From the NCBI RefSeq assembly GCF_900104175.1, contig NZ_FNIX01000020.1, forward strand, positions 1 to 64,000: a DNA stretch of 64,000 nt, written 5' to 3'. The notes under the pieces are model-generated. The model made no database searches. It was given only the letters and a program-made list of their open reading frames with translations, and had not been told where the DNA came from. This DNA is from Lentzea jiangxiensis. GTDB taxonomy: Bacteria; Actinomycetota; Actinomycetes; Mycobacteriales; Pseudonocardiaceae. Made by a program: the position numbers and the translations under genes. Positions within the stretch are counted from its first letter, which is position 1. The number at the start of each line of letters is the position of its first letter. Positions 18,941-26,120 of the stretch are shown here, piece after piece.

Positions 18941-18960
18941 AGACGGACCGTCTCGTCTCG
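18941..18960. promoter_or_regulatory. TetR operator 2 (regulator-proximal)
   Basis: A second copy of the element, GACGGACCGTCTCGTCTCG at 18942-18960, with the inverted repeat AGACGG-A-CCGTCT at 18941-18953. It lies 20 bp upstream of the TetR start and 59 bp from copy 1. This arrangement is typical of an autoregulated divergent TetR promoter. Confidence 0.75.
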
Positions 18961-18980
18961 TGCAACGCTAGACTCCGCCC

Positions 18981-19577
18981 GTGCCCACGAAGGTCGGTCC
19001 CGATCCCAGCCGCCGCAACGACAACGCCCGGCGCGCCATCCTCATCGCCGCCATCGAACTGGTCGGGGAGGTGGGGTATCCGAAGCTCAGCATCGAAGGC
19101 ATCGCCCAGGCAGCCGGCGTCGGCAAGCAGACGATCTACCGCTGGTGGCCGTCGAAGGGCGCGCTGCTGTTCGACGCCTTCCTCTCGTTCGCCGGCGAGG
19201 GCGAGGCCGCGGCCCTACCGGACACCGGCGACCTGTCCGCGGACCTGAAACTCGTCCTGAAGGCCACGGTCGACGAGCTGGAGGACCCGCGCAACGACAA
19301 GGCCATGCGCGCGATGCACGTCGAGATCGTCAACGACCCGGTCCTCGCCGCCGACTACCGGGCGCGACTGGACCAGCCGATGCGCGAGCTGAAGAAGGAA
19401 CGCCTCCGCGCCGCCCAGCGCGCCGGTCAGCTCGCCGGGGACGTCGACCTCGAGGTCGCCGTCGACCTGCTCTTCGGCCCGGTCCTCAACCGGTGGCTGC
19501 AACGCACGGGCCCGCTGACCCACGAGTACGTCGAGCACGTGGTGGACACGGCACTGCGCGGCCTGGAACCGAGATGA
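18981..19577 (+). CDS. TetR/AcrR-family repressor
   Basis: A 198-residue protein. The N-terminal TetR helix-turn-helix (RRAILIAAIELVGEVGYPKL ... AAGVGKQTIYRWWPSKGALL) is at residues 17-63. The C-terminal ligand domain is of the TetR_C_33-like type. It is divergent from the SDR gene with twin palindromic operators between them, so it most likely represses both. Its stop overlaps the following broken gene by 4 bp (ATGA). Confidence 0.92.
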   Translation: MPTKVGPDPSRRNDNARRAILIAAIELVGEVGYPKLSIEGIAQAAGVGKQTIYRWWPSKGALLFDAFLSFAGEGEAAALPDTGDLSADLKLVLKATVDELEDPRNDKAMRAMHVEIVNDPVLAADYRARLDQPMRELKKERLRAAQRAGQLAGDVDLEVAVDLLFGPVLNRWLQRTGPLTHEYVEHVVDTALRGLEPR

Positions 19578-19884
19578 CCCTGAGCTGGGCGACCGGCACG
19601 TCAGGAGCCGGCAAGTCCACCGTCGGCGACCCGCTGAAGAGCAGGGGCACCAGGCGTTCGACGCGGACTGGCAGGGCTGGCTCGACCGCTACGGCTGGAG
19701 GATCAACCGGGACGAGGTCGAGGCCTTGGCCGCGAGAACGCACGCGGAGACGGCGTTCCTGTGCGGATGCGCCGAGAACGAGGAAGAGGTGCGAGACCTC
19801 TTCGACCTCGTCGACGGCTGCCGTCCGCTGGAAGAGGTGGTCGACGCGGTCTTGGAGGCCGCCCGGCAGGTCAGCCACCCGTGA
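19574..19884 (+). pseudogene. decayed P-loop nucleotide kinase-like gene (frameshift and internal deletions)
   Basis: The reading frame starting MTLSWATGTSGAGKSTVGD carries a kinase-type Walker A motif. After the codons for LKSRG the similarity continues in another frame as HQAFDADWQGWLDRYGWRIN, then EALAARTHAETAFLCGCAEN, DLFDLVDGC and RPLEEVVDAVLEAA. These are fragments of the family of about 180-residue actinobacterial ATP-binding kinases. The central part, with the lid and nucleotide-binding arginines, is missing in two places. The frame shift plus deletions make a functional product unlikely. Confidence 0.7.
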
Positions 19885-19925
19885 CCAGGTGAACGGACCT
19901 GCCTGGACCTGCCTGGACGTGACGC

Positions 19926-21977
19926 TCAGGTCTGCGCCAGGTCCGTGAAACGGCTGTAGTGCAGCTGGTGCGCGACGGTGATGGTGGCGGTCGGGCCGGC
20001 GCGGTGCTTGGCGACGATCAGGTCGGCCTCGCCGGCTCGCGGGTCGTCGCGTTCCCAGGCGTCGGGGCGGTTGATCAGGATGACCATGTCGGCGTCCTGC
20101 TCGAGCGAGCCGGACTCGCGGAGGTCGGAGAGCATCGGGCGCTTGTCGGTTCGCTGTTCCGGGCCTCGGTTCAGCTGCGAGATCGCGATGACCGGGACTT
20201 CGAGCTCCTTGGCGATCAGCTTCAGCGACCGGGAGAACTCGGAGACTTCCTGCTGGCGAGACTCGGACTTCTTGCCGGACGACATCAGCTGGAGGTAGTC
20301 GACGACCACGAGCTTGAGGTCGTGGCGCTGCTTGAGGCGACGGGCCTTGGCCCTGATCTCCATCATCGTGAGGTTGGGGCTGTCGTCGACGAACAGCGGG
20401 GCCTCGCTGATCTCGCTCATGCGGCGGGCCAGGCGGGTCCAGTCGTCGTCGCTCATCGTGCCGCCTCGCATGTCGCCCAGGCGGATCCGCGCCTCGGCGG
20501 AGAGCATGCGCATCACGATCTCGGTGCGGCTCATCTCCAGGCTGAAGATGGCGCTGGTCAGGCCGTGCTTCACCGAGCACGACCGCGCGAAGTCGAGACC
20601 CAGCGTCGAGTTGTGGGTCGGGATCATCGTCTCGCCCGCGAGGTACAGGTGGTCGTGGTTGTCGACCTCCACGCACCGCACCGGAACGGAGGCGATCGGG
20701 CGCACCGCGACGATCTCCACCCGGTCGTGGCGGCCGAGACCCGCGACGAGTTCGTCGACGTCGCGGCGGAGGCGGGCGAAGCGGCCGTCGATCTGCAGCG
20801 CTGCCAGCAGTTCCTCGCGCTGCCTGCGGGACGCGCGCAGGTATGCGGCGGGGATGTGCGGGTCGTCGGCCAGGTCGAGGTCCTTGGCGACGCGCAGTTC
20901 CTCGTCGGTCAGCTCCAGGTCGCCGAGACCCGAGAGGAACAGGCCGAGAGCGCGCGGCGAGAGGGGCAACGGCAGCGCGGGCAGGTCCCAGGCGGCGGAC
21001 ATGCGGATGAACTGGCGGCACAGGCCGGAGCGGTCGAACAGCTGCGCGGTGGTGCGGATCGCCCAGAAGCCACCGGTCTCGCTGCACGACTCCGTCAGCC
21101 ACTGGTGCTCGGCGTCGGCGACGATCACGGTGCCGTCGGAGAACTCCACCTCGAAGCACGGGCGGCCCGTCATCACCTCGGTCGCGGCGACCACCCTGGT
21201 CGGACGGCCGTCGGCGCCGATCAGGAACGAGCCGGCCTCCACCTCGCCCATCGTCGTCCAGCCGGACGGGGTGGGCAGCGGGGTGTCGAGGGCGAGCGCC
21301 TTGCCGACACCGGGGCGGGCGGCGACGATGATCATCTGGCCGCCGTGCAGGCCGTTGGTGAGCGCGTCGAGGTCGGCGAAGCCGGTCGGGATTCCCTGCG
21401 AGATGCCGCCGCGGGACGCGATCGCGTCGATCTCGTCCATCGTCGGCTGCAGCAGGTCTTCGAGGGCCACGTAGTCCTCGGTCGTGCGGCGGTCGGTGAC
21501 CTCGTAGATCGCGGCCTGCGCCCGGTCGACCACCTCGTCGACGTCCGCGCCCTCGGCACCGTTGTACCCGAGCTGCACGATGCGGGTGCCGGCCTCGACC
21601 AGACGCCGCAGCACCGCCTTCTCGGCGACGATCTCGGCGTAGTAGCCGGCGTTCGCGGCCGTGGGCACCGTCGCGATCAACGTGTGCAGGTACGGCGCGC
21701 CACCCACGCGCAGCAGCTCGCCGCGGCGCTCGAGCTCGGCGGAGATGGTGATCGGGTCGGCGGGCTCGCCGCGGCCGTACAGGTCGAGGATGCAGTCGTA
21801 GATCGCCTGGTGCGCCGGGCGGTAGAAGTCGTTCGGCGCGAGCGCCTCGATGACGTCCGCGATGGCGTCCTTGGACAGCAGCATGCCGCCCAGCACGGAC
21901 TGCTCGGCGGCCAGGTCCTGGGGTGGCTGACGCTCGAATGCGGGCTCCGCCATGCCCCGGTCGTCCACGAGCGCCAC
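19926..21977 (-). CDS. dnaB: replicative DNA helicase DnaB with in-frame intein
   Basis: A 683-codon precursor of the replicative 5'-3' helicase. The N-terminal DnaB domain (20-125) and linker are followed by RecA-type motor motifs. Walker A is split as GVGK | intein | STLGLDFAR. Walker B is LVVVDYLQLM, and the tail has GSLEQDADMVILINRPDAWE and AKHRAGPTATITVAHQLHYSRF. Removing the 230-residue intein leaves 453 residues, the usual size. GTG at 21977 has AGGGGTG upstream; ATG at 21953 is an alternative start. It lies downstream of the rpsF-ssb-rpsR-rplI operon on the same strand, separated by 519 bp rich in DnaA boxes. Confidence 0.97.
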   Translation of the reverse strand: MALVDDRGMAEPAFERQPPQDLAAEQSVLGGMLLSKDAIADVIEALAPNDFYRPAHQAIYDCILDLYGRGEPADPITISAELERRGELLRVGGAPYLHTLIATVPTAANAGYYAEIVAEKAVLRRLVEAGTRIVQLGYNGAEGADVDEVVDRAQAAIYEVTDRRTTEDYVALEDLLQPTMDEIDAIASRGGISQGIPTGFADLDALTNGLHGGQMIIVAARPGVGKALALDTPLPTPSGWTTMGEVEAGSFLIGADGRPTRVVAATEVMTGRPCFEVEFSDGTVIVADAEHQWLTESCSETGGFWAIRTTAQLFDRSGLCRQFIRMSAAWDLPALPLPLSPRALGLFLSGLGDLELTDEELRVAKDLDLADDPHIPAAYLRASRRQREELLAALQIDGRFARLRRDVDELVAGLGRHDRVEIVAVRPIASVPVRCVEVDNHDHLYLAGETMIPTHNSTLGLDFARSCSVKHGLTSAIFSLEMSRTEIVMRMLSAEARIRLGDMRGGTMSDDDWTRLARRMSEISEAPLFVDDSPNLTMMEIRAKARRLKQRHDLKLVVVDYLQLMSSGKKSESRQQEVSEFSRSLKLIAKELEVPVIAISQLNRGPEQRTDKRPMLSDLRESGSLEQDADMVILINRPDAWERDDPRAGEADLIVAKHRAGPTATITVAHQLHYSRFTDLAQT
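20610..21299 (-). other. DnaB intein (class 3-type, degenerate endonuclease region)
   Basis: Residues 227-456 of the precursor, inserted between the Lys and Ser of Walker A. It begins with Ala (ALALDTPLPTPSGW), not Cys or Ser, so the class 1 nucleophile is absent. A Trp in block B (ADAEHQWLTES), a Cys in block F (VRCVEVDNHDHLYL) and Thr-His-Asn at the end (MIPTHN) fit the W/C/T motif of class 3 inteins. The middle contains worn LAGLIDADG-like patches (LGLFLSGLGD and LLAALQIDGR) without intact acidic motifs. Splicing is therefore probably retained and homing lost. Confidence 0.9.
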
Positions 21978-22127
21978 TGAAGAATCACCCCTGCGAAGAG
22001 TCGAGAGCCGGTGCCTGGTCCCCTAGTTGTACTTCACTGCACCGACAATTTCGGGCGGCCACACTGCGCGATGACCTCTCCCTGGCAGCGACGCTAGAGG
22101 GACCCGTCCGGAGCAAGCAAACCAGCG

Positions 22128-22352
22128 TGTGGATCGCCCTGTGGACAACTGGGGGACAACCTGTGGATGGTTGCCCACAGGGCTCATGACGCTGGGGACA
22201 ACCTGTTGACAACCGGTGGAGTGACAGAAATAACTCCAGCTCAAGGGCTGTGCACAAGTTGTGGAAAAAGTTGTGGGGCGCACCGTCGGCGTGTCGCGAA
22301 GAACACCTTCTTCGGCGTGTCGCCGTCGCGCTGTACGCCGCGTTTATCCACA
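22128..22352. promoter_or_regulatory. cluster of DnaA boxes in the dnaB-rplI intergenic region
   Basis: The 519 bp between dnaB and rplI contain many matches to the actinobacterial DnaA box TTGTCCACA (reverse TGTGGACAA). Perfect matches are TGTGGACAA at 22140-22148 and the E. coli-type TTATCCACA at 22344-22352. One-mismatch sites are at 22171-22179, 22193-22201, 22204-22212, 22249-22257 and 22260-22268. Two-mismatch sites are at 22128-22136, 22151-22159 and 22162-22170. No dnaA or dnaN flanks the cluster, so it is more likely a DnaA-titrating or DnaA-regulated dnaB upstream region than oriC itself. Confidence 0.7.
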
Positions 22353-22387
22353 GGACGTGGACAGATCAACACTGCTCCGAACGTGCA

Positions 22388-22429
22388 GAAGCGCCACCCG
22401 CCCGGAGCATTCCGGGCCGGTGGCGCTTC
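22388..22429 (-). terminator. hairpin downstream of the rpsF-rplI operon
   Basis: Arms GAAGCGCCACC (22388-22398) and GGTGGCGCTTC (22419-22429) enclose an inner CCCGGA/TCCGGG pair. It lies 68 bp past the rplI stop on the transcribed strand. Confidence 0.7.
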
Positions 22430-22443
22430 GGCGATCCGAACCG

Positions 22444-22481
22444 CAGGCGAACCCGCCGACCACTGTCGGGTGGCTCGCCTG
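22444..22481 (-). terminator. rplI-proximal hairpin
   Basis: Arms CAGGCGA (22444-22450) and TCGCCTG (22475-22481), with an inner ACCCG/CGGGT pair, start 16 bp after the rplI stop. With the hairpin at 22388-22429 it forms a tandem terminator. It is weaker than the distal one. Confidence 0.5.
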
Positions 22482-22496
22482 ACGAGATCGAGGGGC

Positions 22497-22952
22497 CTAC
22501 TCGCCCGCGGTCACGTTCAGGGGCAGAGCCACGGTGACCTCGGGGTGGAGACGGACCGTGACCGAGTGCGTGCCGGTCGTCTTGATGTGACCCGGCAGCT
22601 CAATGGCGCGCTTGTCCAGCGTCGGACCACCGGCGGACTTGACGGCAGCCGCCACGTCCGAGCTGGTGACCGAGCCGAAGAGCTTCTTCGAGCCCCTGGC
22701 CGACTTCGCGGCCAGGGTCACGCCGCCAAGGCCCTCGAGAGCGGCCTTGATCTCCTTGGCGTGGTCCAGGTCGCGCACGCGCCGGGTGTCCTGCGCGCGG
22801 GTGATGACCTGGATCTGCTTCTGCGCGCCGCGGGTCGCGACGATCGCGAGACCGCGCGGGAGCAGGTAGTTGCGGCCGTAGCCGTCCTTGACCTCGACGA
22901 TGTCGCCGGGAGCGCCGAGGCCGGAAACGTCAGCGGTGAGGATGAGCTTCAT
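22497..22952 (-). CDS. rplI: 50S ribosomal protein bL9
   Basis: A 151-residue protein with the universal N-terminal signature [30 protein letters not shown] (only its parts GLGAPGDIV and [11 protein letters not shown] need matching), a long central helix and a C-terminal rRNA-binding domain. Last gene of the rpsF-ssb-rpsR-rplI operon, 17 bp after rpsR. Confidence 0.98.
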   Translation of the reverse strand: MKLILTADVSGLGAPGDIVEVKDGYGRNYLLPRGLAIVATRGAQKQIQVITRAQDTRRVRDLDHAKEIKAALEGLGGVTLAAKSARGSKKLFGSVTSSDVAAAVKSAGGPTLDKRAIELPGHIKTTGTHSVTVRLHPEVTVALPLNVTAGE

Positions 22953-22969
22953 CGCGGTGTCCCCTTTCC

Positions 22970-23209
22970 TTAGCGAGCGGTCGAGGTGTAGGGCAGCAGG
23001 GCCATCTCACGGGCGTTCTTCACGGCAACAGCGACGTCGCGCTGGTGCTGCGAGCAGTTGCCCGTGACGCGGCGGGCACGGATCTTGCCGCGGTCGGAGA
23101 TGAACTTGCGGAGGAGAGTCGTGTCCTTGTAGTCGATCAGGGACGCGCTCTTGTCCTTGCAGAAGGCGCAGACCTTCTTCTTGGGCTTGCGCACAGGCGG
23201 CTTGGCCAT
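22970..23209 (-). CDS. rpsR: 30S ribosomal protein bS18
   Basis: A 79-residue protein with the S18 core [17 protein letters not shown]. It keeps the Cys residues CAFC (14-17) and a later NCSQHQ, so this is the zinc-binding C+ form. Some actinomycetes also encode a C- paralogue elsewhere for zinc limitation; none is visible here. Third gene of the rpsF operon. Confidence 0.97.
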   Translation of the reverse strand: MAKPPVRKPKKKVCAFCKDKSASLIDYKDTTLLRKFISDRGKIRARRVTGNCSQHQRDVAVAVKNAREMALLPYTSTAR

Positions 23210-23267
23210 GTGTCTCTAACTCCTGGAATACGCAGTGATCGAGGTTCTGGATGACCGGTGCAGCGGT

Positions 23268-23774
23268 CTAGAAGGGGGGCTCGTCGGCGAAGCCACCCGA
23301 GCCGGCCGGCGGGGCGGAACCCCACGGGTCGTCTGCAGGCGCACCACCGCCGCCACGAGACTGCTGACCGCCGCCGCCGCCGAAGCCGCCGCCACCGCCG
23401 CCGTCTCCACGGCTGACCTTGTTGACCTTCGCGGTCGCGTAGCGCAGCGAGGGGCCGATCTCGTCGACCTCGAGCTCCACGACAGTGCGCTTCTCGCCTT
23501 CCTTCGTCTCGAAGGAACGCTGACGCAACCGTCCGGAGACGAGCACTCGCGAACCACGGGTGAGCGACTCGGCCACGTTCTCCGCGACCTGACGCCACAC
23601 GTTGCACCGCAGGAACAGCGCTTCGCCGTCCTTCCACTCACCGGACTGGCGGTCGAAGGTGCGGGGCGTGGAGGCGACCGTGAAGGACGCCACCGCGGCA
23701 CCGCTCTGGGTGAAGCGGAGTTCCGGGTCGGCGGTCAGGTTCCCGACCACCGTGATCGTCGTCTCGCCAGCCAT
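23268..23774 (-). CDS. ssb: single-stranded DNA-binding protein
   Basis: A 168-residue SSB. The OB fold is at about 4-110 ([39 protein letters not shown]). A Gly-rich linker follows, and the protein ends with an acidic tip GGFADEPPF typical of partner-binding SSB tails. It is second in the rpsF operon and acts at replication forks with DnaB encoded downstream. Confidence 0.98.
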   Translation of the reverse strand: MAGETTITVVGNLTADPELRFTQSGAAVASFTVASTPRTFDRQSGEWKDGEALFLRCNVWRQVAENVAESLTRGSRVLVSGRLRQRSFETKEGEKRTVVELEVDEIGPSLRYATAKVNKVSRGDGGGGGGFGGGGGQQSRGGGGAPADDPWGSAPPAGSGGFADEPPF

Positions 23775-23803
23775 GTCTTGGGAGCTCCCCTAGTCGAGGT
23801 TCG

Positions 23804-24178
23804 TCAGGCCCTGGCAGCGGCCCTGGCCGCCGACTTGGCCGACTTGGCGTCCGACTTGGCTGCGGCCTTGGCAGCCAGCTTGGCGGCCTTGGCGGGCTCC
23901 CGGCGCAGGACCTTGGTCCTGAGCACCGTCTCCTGCAGACCGAGCTGGCGGTCCAGTTCCTTCACCGCTTCCGGCGTCGAGGTCAGGTCGAGCACCGCGT
24001 AAATGCCTTCGGCGTTCTTGTTGATCTCGAAGCTCAGACGGCGCTTGCCCCAGACTTCGACCTTCTCCACGTTGCCACCCGACGTCTTGATGACGTTGAG
24101 GAACGTGTCGAGGGACGGCGCGATCGTGCGCTCGTCGAGACTGGGGTCGAGGATGACCATCACTTCGTAATGACGCAT
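23804..24178 (-). CDS. rpsF: 30S ribosomal protein bS6
   Basis: Starts [20 protein letters not shown]. The S6 fold is at 1-95, and it has an unusual Ala/Lys-rich C-terminal extension (about 25 residues, [20 protein letters not shown]) that looks like a disordered basic tail. AGGAGGT lies 11 bp before ATG 24178; the open GTG at 24187 is too close to that site. First gene of the rpsF-ssb-rpsR-rplI operon. Confidence 0.96.
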   Translation of the reverse strand: MRHYEVMVILDPSLDERTIAPSLDTFLNVIKTSGGNVEKVEVWGKRRLSFEINKNAEGIYAVLDLTSTPEAVKELDRQLGLQETVLRTKVLRREPAKAAKLAAKAAAKSDAKSAKSAARAAARA

Positions 24179-24279
24179 GAGGACCACTCACCTCCTGTGG
24201 ACTCACGGCCACGGGCTTTCCGTGGCAGGAGGGTCGTCGCGTCAGCAACTGAAAAAGGTTATCAGGGCGCGTCCACCGG

Positions 24280-25218
24280 CTACGCAGGGGTGCGGCGAAG
24301 CGCCCAGGTCCTCACCAGCGCGCCCGTCACCAGGGCCAGCATCAGCACCGCGACCAGCACCGGAGCGCCGACGCCACCGGGGCCGCCCAGCCTGGGCAGC
24401 GCCGTGGCACGGCCGGCCGCCTGCACCGAGTCGCCCTCGATGCCGTTGCCGCTGGACGCGCGCGGGACCTGCGAGCCGTAGCGCACGCCGGGCGACGGCG
24501 AGTACAGGCCGGGCATCGCGAACGGCAGCGAGCCGTAGCTGAACAGCGGCACGCGGCCGAAGTTCGCGCCGATCGGGTACAGCGAGAAGTCGCGGTTGCT
24601 CGGCGCGCCCGCACCCGTGCCCGGAACACCGGGCTGGGCGCCCGGCTGCGTGCCGGGCTGACCGGGCGGCGTACCGGGCCGGGGCTGCTGGGCGGGGGGC
24701 TTCGGTGCGCCGGGGACCGCGCCGACGGCCTGCTGGGAGGCGTCCGCGACGGCCCTGCTGCCGTCCTGGATCGGCGCCGCGACCTGGTTCACGCCGGTCA
24801 CGGTGACCTTGCAGCCGCTCGTCAGGGTCGCGCGGACGGTCTGGTCGAGCGTGCCGAGGATCGGGCCGAGGAGCGGGATCTTGGCGACCTCGACCATCAC
24901 CGCGTTCGCGATCGTGCCGCCGCTGATGGTCGTCGTCCCGGCCTGCACCGCACCGATCGGGATGGGTTCGACCTGCGAGAACGCCTGCTTGAACGGCTCC
25001 GCGAGGGGTGGTCCGAGCAGGGGCACCGCGCGCACGAGGTCCGTGATCGGCTGCGTGACGGCGGCGGGGCTGAGCGAGACGGGGGTGCCGGGCGCGCCCT
25101 GGATCGACGTCGCACAACTTCCGATGACGATGGGCTCCGCGGCCGCGGCCGGACCCGCCCCGACACCGGCGGAGGCCAGCGCCAGACACGTCGCGGCGGT
25201 GACGCTCAGCAGTCGCAT
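24280..25218 (-). CDS. secreted, membrane-anchored Pro/Gly-rich protein of unknown function
   Basis: A 312-residue protein. The signal peptide is MRLLSVTAATCLALASAGVG...AAAAEP. A compact domain of about 130 residues has two Cys (GSCATSIQG; TSGCKVTV), probably a disulfide. A Pro/Gly/Gln linker follows (about 168-200), then a second segment, and one C-terminal helix (VLVAVLMLALVTGALVRTW) with a basic tail. No sortase signal. It precedes rpsF on the same strand by 102 bp but probably has its own terminator. No family is recognised; a cell-envelope role is inferred from topology only. Confidence 0.75.
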   Translation of the reverse strand: MRLLSVTAATCLALASAGVGAGPAAAAEPIVIGSCATSIQGAPGTPVSLSPAAVTQPITDLVRAVPLLGPPLAEPFKQAFSQVEPIPIGAVQAGTTTISGGTIANAVMVEVAKIPLLGPILGTLDQTVRATLTSGCKVTVTGVNQVAAPIQDGSRAVADASQQAVGAVPGAPKPPAQQPRPGTPPGQPGTQPGAQPGVPGTGAGAPSNRDFSLYPIGANFGRVPLFSYGSLPFAMPGLYSPSPGVRYGSQVPRASSGNGIEGDSVQAAGRATALPRLGGPGGVGAPVLVAVLMLALVTGALVRTWALRRTPA

Positions 25219-25349
25219 GCCAACCCCTTTCCTACTCTCTGGTAACGACCGTAGGTCCTGGTGGTGACGCGTACCACCCCCAGTTTTTCCGATTGCTCCT
25301 ATCGGCGGCGGCTGCGATGGCGTTGCGGGTGCCGACTACCCTCCTGTGC

Positions 25350-26120
25350 ATGCGCATCGGGGCCCATGTACGCGACGACGACCCGGTCGGCGCCGCGGCC
25401 GAACGCGGGGCCGACGTCGTCCAGTTCTTCCTGTCGGACCCCCAGGGGTGGAAGAAGCCCAAACCCCATCCGCAGGCGGAGGCGCTGCTCGCCTCCGACC
25501 TCGAGGTGTTCGTCCACGCCCCGTACCTGATCAACGTCGCGTCGCTGAACAACAAGATCCGGATTCCGAGCAGGAAGAACGTGGTCCAGCACGCGGAGGC
25601 CGCCGCGACCGTGGGCGCGAAGGGCCTGGTCGTGCACGGCGGCCACGTCACGAAGGGCGAGGACCCGGCGGAGGGCTTCGCGAACTGGCGCAAGTTCTTC
25701 GAGCGCCAGGTCGCCGAGGGCGGCTTCGCGGTCCCCGTCCTGATCGAGAACACCGCGGGCGGCGAGAACGCCATGGCCCGCACGTTCGACTCCCTCAAGC
25801 TGCTCTGGGACGCGGTCGGCGAGTTCGGCGCGGGCTTCTGCCTCGACACCTGCCACGCGTTCGCCGCCGGTGAGGACCTGGTCGGCGTCGTCGACCGGGT
25901 GAAGGCCATCACCGGCCGCATCGACCTCGTGCACCTCAACAGCTCGCGCGACGAGTTCGGCTCCTCGCGCGACCGGCACGACAACATCAGCACCGGCACC
26001 ATCGACGCCGAGCAGCTGGCCGCCGTGGCCGCCACCGCCGGATGCCCCGTCGTGGTGGAGACACCGGACGAGGGCCAGGCCGACGACATCGCCTTCCTGC
26101 GCGACCGCGCCGGCCGGTGA
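25350..26120 (+). CDS. nfo: deoxyribonuclease IV (AP endonuclease, Nfo type)
   Basis: A 256-residue TIM-barrel endonuclease that cuts DNA 5' of abasic sites in base excision repair. The zinc-ligand motifs are all present: VVHGGHVTKG (His), IENTAGG (Glu), LDTCHAFAAG (Asp, His), HLNSSRDEFGSSRDRHDNI (His, Asp, His) and VVVETPDEG (Glu). ATG 25350 (MRIGAHV) is the conserved start; the frame is open from 25293. Its stop overlaps the GTG of the next gene (GTGA). Confidence 0.94.
   Translation: MRIGAHVRDDDPVGAAAERGADVVQFFLSDPQGWKKPKPHPQAEALLASDLEVFVHAPYLINVASLNNKIRIPSRKNVVQHAEAAATVGAKGLVVHGGHVTKGEDPAEGFANWRKFFERQVAEGGFAVPVLIENTAGGENAMARTFDSLKLLWDAVGEFGAGFCLDTCHAFAAGEDLVGVVDRVKAITGRIDLVHLNSSRDEFGSSRDRHDNISTGTIDAEQLAAVAATAGCPVVVETPDEGQADDIAFLRDRAGR

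Noticed and set aside
22018-22496. oriC
   Set aside because: DnaA boxes are many, but dnaA, dnaN, rnpA and rpmH are absent and no AT-rich unwinding element is visible. Kept as a DnaA-box cluster only.
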